NCBI GenBank assembly: GCA_024220505.1 | Contig: JAKZZE010000004.1 | Location: 496,001 to 560,000 of the forward strand | Direction: 5' to 3' | Source: Rhizopus arrhizus | Taxonomy: Eukaryota; Mucoromycota; Mucoromycetes; Mucorales; Rhizopodaceae | Length of the DNA stretch: 64,000 nt | In this document: in pieces, positions 1 through 11,860 of the stretch | Numbering within the stretch: position 1 is the stretch's first letter | Layout of the letters: every line of letters starts with the position of its first letter | Program-made: the position numbers and the translations under genes | Notes under the pieces: model-generated | What the model saw: the letters and a program-made list of their open reading frames with translations, nothing else | Told to the model about the DNA's origin: nothing | Database searches by the model: none

Positions 1-3000
1 GAAGCCTACCTTAAATATTTCTTTTAGTCTTATAGGATGCTTTACATAGAAGTTATTTCCATAGATACTGGTAGCTAGTAACCTTTTTCCTTCTTTTGTA
101 ACTATTCTTATACGAAAATATGATTAACGACACGTCAATGCTAAACGTTGTTTTAAAAAGATATTGGTCAGTTGGGTGACTTCATGTAGATAGCTATACC
201 TTATGGTCATTGATCGGGAACACAATTTGGACTACAAGCTGATATTTTAGGATAAATACATAAACATGGACAACTCAGCCATGACTTTTATTGAATTCCA
301 TAGCGAGAAAGTTATATACGGATGCATGTACTCTACGGTACATATGTCCTCTCGAGGTCATTTATCAAAACAAAAGAGAAATCATGATTCCAAAAATATA
401 TACATATATATACATATATATATTTGGACAGAAAGGAATCAAATAGCATTGCTGTATCAATGTATATTAATAATTCACTTTTAAAGACTTGTTTACAACG
501 TTAAGTATGGCCTATTTTAGTATGAAGATGAAGCCAAAGCATGCACCACAACGCAATTAAACTTTATTCATCGTTGTATTTAAAGTGAAAATATAGATCA
601 AAAATAGACTTGTGAAGCTATCCATGTTTACTCATACCACGGATTAAATTATTTAAGAACAACAAGACAATTTTCCATTTGAAAGAGTAAATCAATTTGT
701 TTTGAAATGTTTTTAGCAGGTCTATTGCCTTATTCAATATTAAGACTCAACAATTGCAAAATAGGCAGAAGGGAAATAAAGAAATAAAGAAGCTATTTTT
801 ATGTCAAGGGCAGAAAGAATATGCAATTTATGAGTGGTGATTTTCGAAGATTGAATTAAGAAAATGTTAATTTTAAAAGAAAGTAGAGCTAATTAAATCA
901 AGTAAACAAAAAGTGCAGTCAATATCAATCTATTTGTTTCTTAATGGTAAAACTTACTACAGCTTGTTGAAATATTTTGAATAATTTAACACCAAAAGCA
1001 ACAAACATAAGATGGAATAAAAAATTGAAGGACCCAATGATTTTACTGTGAAGGAATTTTATTAATTCCTATTCCCTTCTTCTGTATAAATACTTAAATA
1101 TTCTGTGAACTTGGCCTTTGTTGATATGTATATGATTGGTTTTATCATTCAATTCCCAAATAAACAGTTCGACTCAAGACATCTACAGCAAGTATATAGT
1201 AAAAGAGATGATTTCTACTTAAAATAAACATAGATGTTTAAAAAGAGTCGACAGTTTAAAATTACTTATTCTTTTCCACGATCACCTTATGGAGATCAAA
1301 ACATGAGAACAAACTTATTTATGCTTAAGCTCTAAAAGAAATAGAATAAATTGTTTTTAATTAATAGCGAAATGTGCCACTAAAATTCAAACACCTTTTA
1401 TTCAATTTTATTAAATCGTGAAATTTCGAGAGCATCATTGAACAATACTTCAAATAAATAAGGACTTGTTGACGTTATATAATTTGAAAAAAAAAAGACC
1501 TTGTGGCTAAAAGGAGACAATAAGCACTGAGACCTCATCCGATTGTTACCTTAAACACAGTAAAAGATAAACCAGGCTGCGGCTAACATAAAGTATGAAG
1601 CGAATAAGCAATGATTTCTGCTTTGGTCATATCTCCCAAATGTCGAAAACGCAGATGTATCTTTTGGAAAAGTTATAAGAAAAGTCACTGGAAATTGTTC
1701 TTAAACAAACTAAAATATATTCTCACATCAAATGTCAATTTAAACATCTTCTAGAAATAAAAAAACATCAAACTAAACTTTTTCATCTTCCTTGCCGTTT
1801 AGGTTGAGGCATTTAAGACCTCCACATTTTTATCTTCCGTCAGACTAATGTAGTGTTCACATCACGAAAAGGCTGTATAGTTTCTCATATTCTAAGACAA
1901 CCAAAGGAATTTGAGAAGGCCTGAATAGTATGCTTAAAGGTTTAGAGATTCAAAAGAAAAGCAGAAAAAGCATAATAACATGAAACCAGCTTTTTTTATT
2001 TTCAGAAACAGACTTAATCAATGACTATAATGAATGGTAAGTATTTTAAATAAAAAACAAAGAGTAAAATGGTTGCAATACAAATGGACAAAAGCATGAA
2101 AACATGGAAAAACAGTATAGCGTCCTAAAAACAATAACAGGTATGATCCGCAGATTGATAAAGACAGCCCACTGACTGTATATCGATAATCATTATCGTA
2201 AAGAGTACGGGTTACATGTTGCATCTTGCTCTGTTTTCTTTTACGTTAACCATACAGTTTTACAAATATTTCTATCTCTTTGACCCATGTTATCTTAAAT
2301 ATGCTTATGTTTAACAGGAAAGAGTATCAGTTGACACTAACTGGGATATTCATTAAAAATATCTTAGAATTTCATCCATTTGTTGGTTTTATTTTTAATG
2401 TGCGATTGCTTTTATCACATACATTTGGTATATCCGACAGTTAAGCCATATTTATTCGTCGGCTTTCACTACAAACCTTCTTATTAACAATAAAAAAATC
2501 GGGAGATTTAACAAACGATCCTTACAATACCAGAATATATTATAAATTCCAAAGAAAGAATCAAACTATGTTTTATACTGTTTTTTCTGTCTTCTTTTTT
2601 TGCATGTGCGTGTGTAACAAGCGTCTCTTAGTTGATCCAATGTGTCACACAACATTTTACCTTGATTACTCAGGGGTACAATGATAAAAGTATTACCTTT
2701 TGCTATACTTTTATTATATAACATTGCATATTGAATAGATGATGCTTAAAAAATGGCTACTTTGAAAAAAGCTACTTTTGCTGTTTGATCTACGTTAAAA
2801 AATAGTTATTAACTAGAATGTATAAAAAGGACTCTATTTATAGTAAAGATATAAATAAGGTAGTTTTCATGCTTTCCTTTATTGTTGGTCATACCATATG
2901 TATAATGTTACAATCAAATAAAAAAAAAGCAACGAAGACCGGCTCAAGCCATCTTTCTAACTTGAATGATATCATAGTTGAATAACTCAAGTAAAACTGT

Positions 3001-3256
3001 TTCAATTGTTATTGAATGCCAAGCTTGTAGTTTGATTCAATTGATCTACTAGCCTGAAACAGAGCCACAGTATGATTATTAAAAAGAGAACGGAGAAAAG
3101 ACATTTGTTCTTTGCCAAAGATTTGTAATATGTTGAACTGATTGGACATGAAAAATTTCAAAGATAGGATTTAAGAGAAGCTTAGTTTTTTTCGATAAAT
3201 TCTTTTTTCTTTCATTGTATTTTTTTTTCTTTCTTTCTTTCATTCATTTTTTCATT
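1..3256. other. AT-rich intergenic stretch, no gene seen
   Basis: No open frame here has a recognisable domain, a plausible splice pattern or coding-like composition. The open frames at 266-484 (+) and 2018-2224 (-) are short and low-complexity. A TA/CA microsatellite lies at about 398-423. The last part (3186-3256) is T-rich leader sequence of the Nudix gene. Confidence 0.6.
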
Positions 3257-4047
3257 ATGAATACAGAACGTGAAGTGACACCGCCATTAGAACAACAGAC
3301 TGTAGTTCAGGAGTTTACAGATTATACAAAGAAAAAAAGACATGGCCATGGCAATGATGTGGTAGACGAAAATGATGTCCGACAAGTGGCTGGATGTCTG
3401 CCTCTTGATATAAAGAATCATCGAGTTTTGCTTATTTCAAGTAGAAAGAAAAACAATGCTTGGGTTTTGGTAAATGGTTTTTTTTTCTTTTTCAAAAACA
3501 AAGACTGATTTATCATTGTATCCATAGCCAAAAGGAGGTTGGGAATCAGATGAGACTCAACAGCACGCTGCTCAGCGAGAAACATGGGAAGAGGCCGGTA
3601 TCAAGGGTACCATCGTCAAACAACTCGGTGTATTTGAAGAGCGCACAAAAAGAAGGGAAAATTAAAGGCTCACCATTGGATATTTGAAATGCACATTGAT
3701 GAAGTTGTCAAAAAATTTCCGGAAAGAAAGAAGAGAGAAAGAAGATGGGTAATGCATTTACGATTATAGAAAAAAGAAAGATAAGTGAACTGATATAGAC
3801 CATATAGTTTACATTAGAAGAGGCATTGATAGTCACCAAAAAACATCGTTATATTCAAGAAGCTTTACTTTGCTCCAGCCTCAATTTAAATACAACGACA
3901 ATACCAAATCCAATTGTTCAAGAAACGCCGCTTTCGCCCCGAGAATCTTTGAGCGACTCAGAAAATGAAAAACAGCCCCAGAAAGATTTTCTTGGAATTG
4001 AAAGAAAACCTTCTATACTTAATTCATTTCAAACCATTTTTAGTTAA
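3257..4047 (+). CDS. Nudix hydrolase, diphosphoinositol-polyphosphate phosphohydrolase-like, with one frameshift
   Basis: Likely an Aps1/Ddp1-type enzyme that removes the beta-phosphate of diphosphoinositol polyphosphates and cleaves dinucleoside polyphosphates. This role is known for the family; the assignment here is by motif. Three exons were read: 3257-3469, 3528-3748 and 3808-4047, with GT-AG introns of 58 and 59 nt. Exon 2 opens with PKGGWESDE and carries a complete Nudix box (G-x5-E-x7-RE-x2-EE-x-G) ending in RETWEEAGI. It continues with KAHHWIFEM, as in fungal homologues, and exon 3 opens with FTLEEAL. The ATG at 3257 is preferred to the one 14 codons upstream, because that extension is only Phe/Ser-rich. 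Around 3660-3665 the frame is one base short: AAT is followed by TAA before the reading resumes as KAHHW. This is either a real disabling deletion or a sequence error beside an A-run. The C-terminal tail of about 50 residues is Ser/Pro-rich and unrecognised. Confidence 0.8.
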
Positions 4048-6299
4048 CTCATAATTTATCTGCTCGTGTATATATTCAATAAACAATAGTAAACAGTTGC
4101 CTTATAATTTAATTTGCTTGTGTGTGCTTTTTTTTGTAAAAGATATTTAAAGTGCCGTTCCAAGACGTAAGCTTGTGTGTGCTTGAACATTAAGATTTAT
4201 TGAAAAATCGGAGCTTGAAAACATTGTTGGTAATTGTTTTGGCTGACGATCATTTATTTTAAATGGAAATGAAGGAAAACATCTGTGTTACTATTCGTAA
4301 GGTTTAAGAGCCGGGGTAAAAGAATGATTTTCTATCAAGCCTATTCTTATTTTAAGAAAAAGCTATTGTAATTTATTCACAAAGTGTAAGAAACCATACA
4401 TGTTTTTTAACGAAAACTCCAAGCTTGCTTGCAGAAAGTCATCATTTGAATGCTTGTATTCTTAATACATTTAAAAAATAAAATTCTTTTGTCTTCGACT
4501 AATACAAGATTAACTGGTTTATTAGCTGAGCACACACAAAACCTATAAAGTGCAAATCTATTTTAATTGAAATCCCTTCTCTTCCTTCTAAAACTACGTT
4601 TGTATTAATAGTAAAGCTACTAAGTGAAATGACAAAATTGCCAAGACATTTTTAATGCTGCACGTATACAATTATATCAAAAGACTTTCTCGTTTTTCTT
4701 TAAGCATTACAGCATGTCAACAAATTTGACGAATAAAAATAATGACACAATTATTAAGGCAAACAAGGGTACATCTAAAAAAAGACACAATTATGATTGT
4801 CTACTAAAAGATGAACATTTTTTTATTCGGTGCGAGACTCGGATGCTTTAATTCATAGATTTTAAATGTATAAGCTACCAAACACCTTTATTGAACATCA
4901 GCTGTACAAAATTATCTGTTGTATCCATATAAACATAAGAAAATATCATACACGCTAATTGCCTTACTTCACTACATGTACTCTAAGAAAGTATACTTTA
5001 TGCCACGCTTATTGAACATACTGTCAGTTTACATATCAGTAGATTCATACACTTAATTTTCCATAAACATCATCAAATATCTTCCAATGGAATTCATCTT
5101 TCTTTCCTCTCGCATTTAATTTATAACTTTCTTCCTTCTAATGTTTTTTTTTTTAAAAAAAAACAAATTCAAGAGGTATACTTTGTGATTATGTAAAAAC
5201 CAACTCATTAAAAGGATTAGTAAAAAAAAAAAGTAAGACGTATACTATGAAGCTTTAAACCCAAACGTAGTCAATATTTTGGATTGAAAACGATTTTTCT
5301 GATGTATCTAAATCGTTTTTTAACCCCAAATATTACTGAAATGCTGTTTAAGATATTAATAGCCATAATTAGAAGAGGATAAATTACTTGTATTTTTAAT
5401 GAAAGACGACTTACAGTATACACATTTTGAACTGAATCAACCCTTTTTCTTTTATGACGTATTGAATTTTGCTCACTTCAGGTTCCTGAAAAAGAACCGT
5501 AATACAAATGGCCAGAATACGAACATTACAGTTTCATGGTTGAGTTATTCTTTAATCTATTCATAGAACGTCTATATCTCCCGTCTTTCTTTGGAGCATT
5601 AAATGAGGTTTACTGACCACGTCCATTACATCTATGGTTTCCATATTATTAATTAACATTGCTATTTATTGATAGGTGTCTCTGACTATTCCACATAGAA
5701 ATAGAACTCTATATTTGTAAAGAGATTATAAACATTCGATCAATCAACTTGAATACGATTGGTTATACTTCATTTTATATTCTTTCAAAGATTCTATTCT
5801 TTTATCAGCAAATGAGACTTTAATTACAATCGTACAACAAAAACTACTTGAATAGAGGTCGAAGAGTTACTTAAATTTAGCGATATACTTTTGTCAAAAG
5901 CAAAGATTATCCTAAATGAAAGACTAGATCGTAGAAGCTTATTATCTAAGTGTCACACTTGGTTGATAAGATTTGACATGCTTGTCAAGCAATTTGTGTT
6001 TATAAGTATTTCATGTAGTTGATTTGATTGCATATATATATTTCTTAGAAGAAGCTTTGAAAAGAGTCTGAACGCCCTTAAGACATGCATGATAAAAAAA
6101 AGTTGGCTATTGAAATATATCGAGTAAACAGTATCTTCTGTATGCATCTCAAAATGATATACAGTATTTACCAGATCCTTACAGAGATTATTCGTACTTG
6201 ATTTATGGCAGCATATTTGAACAAAAAACTTAAAGGTTATAGGTAGCTATTTTCAATACGTATCATATATAGATTCTATCATAGATCCTTACGGAGTAT
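4048..6299. other. Intergenic, nothing supported
   Basis: AT-rich sequence with many stops in all frames. The minus-strand open frame at 5953-6147 has no recognisable features and no splice partners. A likely poly(A) signal region for the Nudix gene (AATAAA) is near 4078. Confidence 0.55.
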
Positions 6300-6975
6300 T
6301 CATAGTGATTCGACATATTGCACGCACCCCTTTCATGGAAGAATTCTCTAATATCCTTCAAGCCAAATTCATTTTACTCTCATCAATTCTACCTGATGGC
6401 ACTTTCCTGTCTCGTTTCCTTTCACTTTTCAATCGAGCCACTTGCCTCAATGATTCAAGTTGTCTATTACTCCTCTATGTCCGATTTTCCCCTCTCCTCT
6501 TGCGTCAATGACAGTTGTCAATTTTCGCAAATACAAATCGGCCTATTTTTGTATAAAAAAAAACCATCTAGACTCTAAGCTTCTCTCTTTTTGTTACCCA
6601 AACTGGAGCATTGATCACATCCTTTGGTTGCCTATGACATCCCTCGAATACAGTCGACGCACCAGCTGGTGTCCAGATTATTTACCTGGACAGTGCTACT
6701 GCCAATCTCACTGTTTAACCAAGCAATACACTATGCACTGCCTATAAATGTATCTCTAACTATATGTCTTTCTTCTGTTCAAGATCTGGGAATCCCATAT
6801 CCTCAATAAGCTTCCAAAACCCCAGCCAAGCAGAATTCGATCAAACGCTATTGGCCCTTCATCTGACCTACACCCTGCCATTTGCTTCCTAAAGTCAACG
6901 CTGTTCAACACCGTTCACTCATCCATTTTTTCCTTCAAATACTTGCCGGAACTATCTTTTTCTCAATTGGAGCAA
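6300..6975 (+). pseudogene. Decayed LINE (non-LTR retrotransposon) ORF2 C-terminal relic
   Basis: This segment is visibly less AT-rich than its surroundings. Pieces in different frames match, in order, the C-terminal part of the LINE ORF2 at 60.8-61.7 kb. FMEEFSNIL...KFIL aligns with SMKERANILVFKFIL, and ILPDGTFLS with FLPEDTLLS. DYLPGQCYCQ with later Cys/His aligns with the WLPGRPIACRCG knuckle, and HILNKLPKPQPSR with YVLNQLPRKLPAR. Order and spacing are kept but frames change and stops intervene, so this is an old dead copy of the same LINE family. No reverse-transcriptase core is left. Confidence 0.65.
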
Positions 6976-8601
6976 TAAACTAAAACACTGATTTCACTCG
7001 CTCCTTTCTACTGTCTTGCATTTTTGACTTGGTCCTAAATGGGTTCTTTAACTCTTCGTACTCTATTAGAATTTGAACTGGTCTGGGTGATTAAGGTTTA
7101 AGGACACCTTGTCTCCATTTGAGCAGTTTTTATTAAAAAGATCACATTAATGTTACAATTAAAGAAACTACGGTTGCCAAAATGGGACACCAATGCGACA
7201 ATATATCACTGCAAATAATTGGAGATGTTGTATAATGGTTAAGATAATTTAGAAAAAGGTAGAAACAAAGATCAAGAAACAGTGTGAGTACTTTTTGAGA
7301 CTGATCTTTAATTCAGTTTAAGTTAAAGTAAAAATTATTCTAATTGAAGGCAGGTATTTATATCTTATTGAGTGAGTGGCTTGATATCTTTTATTGTAAG
7401 CGTTCTTCTAATATTCAGGTACTTTAGCAAGTGTCATCTATAATTATGATTATGAAAACTTTTCATTTGTTCTTTTGTATGTCTGTCATAGATTATCTTT
7501 TATTCTGGGAATTCCTCACTGATTTGAATAACGTTGTTTTACGCGTTATTTCAATTATATGAAAGATTAACAATATTCCTGATATTGGATTGAATCTTGT
7601 TATTTTAGTTGATACTTCTTCTTATCAAAGAACTCTTATTAATACAAAACATATTCTAAAGGAAGATGTTTAATTGGAATTGATTGTATGATCTTATTTA
7701 AATAAACTTATATTTTATTTAATTTAATTATGATCTTGTATTAAGACTTGTATTTATGAATGTCAACTACAATCAGTTACTGTTCTACAACAACATTCAA
7801 TAATATCCCAAAAGATAACTTAAATATTGCTTGAGCAAGCTTTATTACTTGAGTGCAATATTTTTAATATTGAGGACATTATTTTTTCTTTATTTGAAAT
7901 AAAAAAAAAGATCGGCATCAACAAATTATAGCAGAAAAACAACTTCTTTTTTTTTTCTCCCTTGTTTTGTTTCATGGAATACACTAGATGCCAAAGATAC
8001 AAAAGATAAAAAAGAAAGCTCAAGTATTGATCATATGTAAGTTTATAAAAAAATGGCAATAACCAAGTCTAATGTCGGGTTCTTTTCTTTTTTTTACTTT
8101 TAATTCTTCAGCGTCTTTTACTTTTTCCCCAAACGCAACTCTTTTGTTACACGCTTCAAATGAATTAAGCTAAATGTCGCAGGCTGCCTTCCTAGTATGT
8201 ATTCTTTTGATCAACATAACAATAAAGTGCTTTTGATTTCTGCATTTTGCCCTTAAAAATAAAAAAAAAAGAAGATATCGGTCTTTCAACGATAAGAAGA
8301 ACAGGCTATCCAAAAGAGACTATTTGAAAAAAGACACTTTTTTAAAACATGAATAACTCTATGAATACTTACACCACAAATAAAATAATAACATTATTAA
8401 ATTTCTTTATTTCTTTCGCACCTAAATTTTTTTTTCAAAATTCAAAAAGGTGCAATACAGAGCATTTTAATTTTTTTCATTTATTCAAAGTTATGCAAAA
8501 TGATGATATTTTGATGTTGGAAATGATTGACAACGTTGAAGATCATCAATTATTAGCATATATATGCAAGTGAGCGCAGAAATATGATTATTTTAGACTT
8601 T
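6976..8601. other. Intergenic DNA with one short repeat relic
   Basis: AT-rich. The only structure seen is the 7151-7199 fragment listed separately. The plus-strand open frame at 8349-8573 and the minus-strand one at 7820-8059 are low-complexity (Phe/Asn/Lys-rich) and unsupported. Confidence 0.5.
7151..7199. repeat. Fragment matching the 3' flank of the Fanzor element
   Basis: The words GTTAAAGAAACTA (here ATTAAAGAAACTA) and GGTTGCCAAAATGGGACACC, followed by AATGCGA, recur at 48,655-48,760 just 3' of the Fanzor gene. There they are about 60 bp apart. Here they are almost contiguous, so this copy has lost the intervening DNA. It is read as a relic or target-end fragment of the same element family. 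Confidence 0.45.
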
Positions 8602-8748
8602 TATGAATACATACAAATATTCTTTATTATTTTAAGAAAATGAACATTATGAAAACATACATATGAATATTCTTTATAAATTTAAGAAAATAAACATGAT
8701 GAAAACATATAAATACCCTTTATTGTTTTAAGAAAATAAATATTATCT
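8602..8748. repeat. Three imperfect tandem repeats, period about 46-50 bp
   Basis: The string TTTAAGAAAA recurs at 8631, 8681 and 8727. Each is preceded by an ATATTCTTTAT-like word and followed by ATGAACAT / ATAAACAT / ATAAATAT. The array ends about 45 bp before the start codon of the secreted cysteine-rich gene, so it occupies that gene's proximal promoter. Confidence 0.7.
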
Positions 8749-8792
8749 TTACAAGTTCTACTACTATCGGAGTCACTGTTTAAAATATAAAT

Positions 8793-9305
8793 ATGCTACA
8801 CGCCTTGGGTTCAAAACTATATCTCATACTCAGCTTAGTAATGGCTTCCTCTCTATTCCTGAAAACTATAAGCTGTCAGCAAATTACTTCTTCACCTGAA
8901 TGTGACTGCGATAAAATTATAAAGGATACTCTAACTAAATACCCTAAATTCTCAAGTCGGTTTCGATGTTATGTTATAGCATCTGTTAAAGCAATGGATG
9001 TTGGCAAAGCAGCATGTAAAAAGAAGTGTGATAAGCAAAGTAAAGAAGCTTGCAAAAAGATAAAAGGTTACTGTGATGAAACAAGAAAAAAGGCACGTGA
9101 TTGTGGAAAGTACGAAGGTAGACAATGTGTTGAGTGTGTTGACATTATTGCAAAAAATGAACCAAGGGAAACATGTTTGAATGGAATATATGATGTATGT
9201 TTGTCAAAGCCTGGAAAGTGTGTAAATAGTAGTGACTGTCCTTTAGGATGTGTTTGCGGTAATGCTGGTTGTATGAGGCGTGATGATATGACAAAAAAAT
9301 GTTAA
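8793..9305 (+). CDS. Secreted cysteine-rich protein, unrecognised family
   Basis: Single-exon frame of 170 residues starting ATG CTA CAC and ending TAA. An AATAAA signal lies shortly after the stop (about 9317). Residues 1-29 form a signal peptide: a hydrophobic run LILSLVMASSLFL with a likely cleavage near residues 27-29 (SCQQ). The rest contains 18 further cysteines, in clusters such as CDCDK, ACKKKCDKQ and GCVCGNAGC, and many Lys. The composition suggests a disulfide-stabilised extracellular protein. I do not recognise the family and propose no activity. The frame is more GC-balanced than the flanks and uninterrupted, which supports it being a real gene. No intron is needed. Confidence 0.75.
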   Translation: MLHALGSKLYLILSLVMASSLFLKTISCQQITSSPECDCDKIIKDTLTKYPKFSSRFRCYVIASVKAMDVGKAACKKKCDKQSKEACKKIKGYCDETRKKARDCGKYEGRQCVECVDIIAKNEPRETCLNGIYDVCLSKPGKCVNSSDCPLGCVCGNAGCMRRDDMTKKC

Positions 9306-9638
9306 AAATATTCTGAAATAAAACAAATCTGAGTTACTGTTGAAATTATGTTCTTTATTTTTGTCTTTTTCGATCTTTTTTCATCTTGTCTCTTTATTTT
9401 TTATTTTTTTCATATTTTGTTATTTTTTTGTAGTTTTTTTAAAAAGTCAAAAAATAAAAGAATGAAAATACAACAAAGTTAAAGTATTTGTAAGGTTATC
9501 CATTATGCTAGAGTTCCGTGTTAACATTGTGCACACAATTTTGTCATATCAGATAATCAAAAGAAACAAAAAGCATAATTTTAAACAGTGACCCATATAG
9601 TATTGATAAATTGTGTCCACACTTTTTTTTATGGCGCG

Positions 9639-9639
<1 letters not shown>

Positions 9640-9675
<36 letters not shown>
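9640..9675. repeat. Poly(T) tract of 36 bases
   Basis: Uninterrupted T-run. It makes an artefactual poly-lysine frame on the minus strand. It could be the poly(A) tail of an old reverse-strand retrotransposed insertion, but no element body is recognisable to its right. Confidence 0.8.
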
Positions 9676-9678
<3 letters not shown>

Positions 9679-9721
9679 TTTTGGCTCAAATGCTGAATTT
9701 GTTATGGCACAATTTTTTTTA

Positions 9722-9975
9722 TCAATTGTACAAATTTTTGGCACAAAGTATGCTATCACATAAAAGTGGCTGTTTATCAAAACACACCTGCCATTTGGAT
9801 GCAGAATAGTAACAAAAGCCTCCCAAATCATTACAAAGAATACTGTTATAAGCTTCAGAAATTCTTGAACTAAGAGTCCGTCTGTAGAAGTTTCTCCCTC
9901 TTGAGCTTGCTCTTGACAATAGACCAGTTTTAGAGGAAATAAAATAAACAGTAACGATATTTCAAGGCTCATCAA
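9722..9975 (-). pseudogene. Possible frameshifted small secreted protein
   Basis: On the minus strand a start at 9972 gives a clean signal-peptide-like N-terminus, SLLFILFPLKLVYCQEQ. In another frame the same stretch runs on into a cysteine-patterned segment ending CFDKQPLLCDSILC. One frame change would join a leader to a Cys-rich body, as in the gene at 8793. This is inference from composition only; both halves could be chance. Confidence 0.25.
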
Positions 9976-10444
9976 GAATAAGTAACACCTTCGGAAGGTA
10001 TGGGTTTCAGCTTTAACATTTCCATATCTTTAATTTTAAAAAGCACGATTAAGCTCCTTATAGCCCATTTTAATACAATCATTTAAATACTAAGTGGCAC
10101 GAATTCGTAACAATTTTACAAGAATGGCAGCTATGAAAAGTGGGCCGCCTAGTGAAAGCGTCTGTCTTCTTATACCGGAATAGCAACAACAAAATGGCTA
10201 CACCAGTTCCTGTTGTTTAGACCATCACATGAGCACCAGTGGTTAACGCAAATATGCTTGACAAACCGTCGTGGCTTACTTCATTATCAAGATGAAAGCA
10301 GTCTTAGTTTTACTTAGAGTACTATTGATTTATTATCGTGACGTCAATAAAGCATAGTGGTGATCTTTCTTTACATTCTATAATAGCTTCAGTGTGATTA
10401 AGTAAGGTCATTTTCAAGTTTCATTTATAGGAACAGAAGCCTGT

Positions 10445-10759
10445 ATGATATTGCAGTGGGTAGAGTATTTCAAATTAAATGCGCCTTTTCAGTTGTTTAA
10501 GCTATTTCAAGTCTTCGTGCTGTACCAAAGCCAGCCTACTAACACCATAGTAGACACCATGTCTAGCGGCGTTTTGCGAAAAGACCATCATCTTTTAGAA
10601 GCTACCGACTTTGGCACAAACACAGGTATAGCATACTGTACAAGAATGAGCGTACTAAACGTAAAGTTTAACATCAATCAAGACCTTCTGCTCGGTATTA
10701 AGCTCCTGTCAATGGCCACAGAACTTAAACGAATACGCTCATTTTTGCAGTTTGTTTAG
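10445..10759 (+). other. Unrecognised open frame, 104 residues
   Basis: An ATG-initiated frame with fairly balanced amino-acid content (for example TDFGTNTGIAYC near residues 55-66). It is preceded by TTTATAG at about 10,424-10,430, which could be a splice acceptor. I find no domain, no upstream exon and no conserved partner. It may be a fragment of an old gene or element. Confidence 0.2.
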
Positions 10760-11860
10760 AACCACAATCTAAAGATTAAACATGTTGGTTCAATTGTTAA
10801 ATGCTTTTAATGTTTAGTTAATAAACACTTAATTTATCTTTTTTACTTCCTACAATAGATGAAGTTCCCTTTTGCTTCGATCTCTTTACTGAAATTTAAT
10901 TAGCAAACATTAAAGATGTTCCAAAGATAAAAAAAAATGCCAAGATGAAGCTGAAATAAGATGTATCAAGAAATTCTTTTTTTCACCGCACTGCTCTTTA
11001 CAACAGATTTCTATTGCAAGCAATATTGTAAATGACACGTAAAAATAGTACTTTGTATATGATTCAATAAAATTGTACCTTTCTTTTGTTATTTCTCTTC
11101 TTGCTAGTACTTTTGTCTAGTTTCTACAAAGGAACAAATTTAGTTAATAATTGCCATGAGACAAGGTTCAATGACAATTAATACTCACTTTGTTGATATC
11201 ATCCAAAGCTGCTTTATTTATCTTTATAAAAACTTTCTTACGTTGAGCAATGAACTGGTTCACTTCTTTTGTCATTGTGGTATGATTTATATTAGAAATG
11301 TTTAAAGTATCAAACGAAATAAAAATAAGCCATGGAATTACTTTTCTCAGAATCCACGAAATGAACTTCAAACAACCAATGAATCTTTCTTTGAAAATCC
11401 CCCAATCTTTATTTTATAGCACGTGAATTTTTTCTCAAAATCCTCAAATTGAGAGTGGAACGACTGTATTGCTAGCCAAAACCTTTATAGATGAAAATTA
11501 AAATATTGGTTGCATCTTTTTTCTTGTCTTGATATATTTTGTTATTGATTCACAATGTAATAGGAAGTATATGCATGCGAGACCATGTATAAAGTGAAGA
11601 ATGAGCCTTGCAAATGTTACGCACACTTCATTGTTAGGTTGAGAATACTGTGATTACACCATCAAACTAAACACAAAATCATGTTTAGAGCTAAGACAAG
11701 CATATTATCATTGTATAAAGCTTGACACATCAAGGTATCTTAAACAATGCAGAAGTGTGATTCGTACTGTTATGCGTAGCATATAGTAAATATTGACAAA
11801 CAATAGTTTGGGTTCATTGCAAACTTCTTTTCTTTTTTACGTATTGTTTATTCAGCTATT
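10760..11860. other. Intergenic, nothing supported
   Basis: AT-rich region downstream of PRP19. The minus-strand frame at 11,168-11,371 is not supported by domain or splice signals. Confidence 0.5.

Noticed and set aside
8349..8573. 74-codon plus-strand frame
   Set aside because: Phe/Asn-rich low-complexity sequence expected in AT-rich DNA; no domain or splice partners.
9544..9975. 143-codon minus-strand frame with a poly-lysine run
   Set aside because: The Lys run is the 36-base poly(T) tract read in antisense. Only its signal-peptide-like start is kept, as a weak pseudogene candidate.
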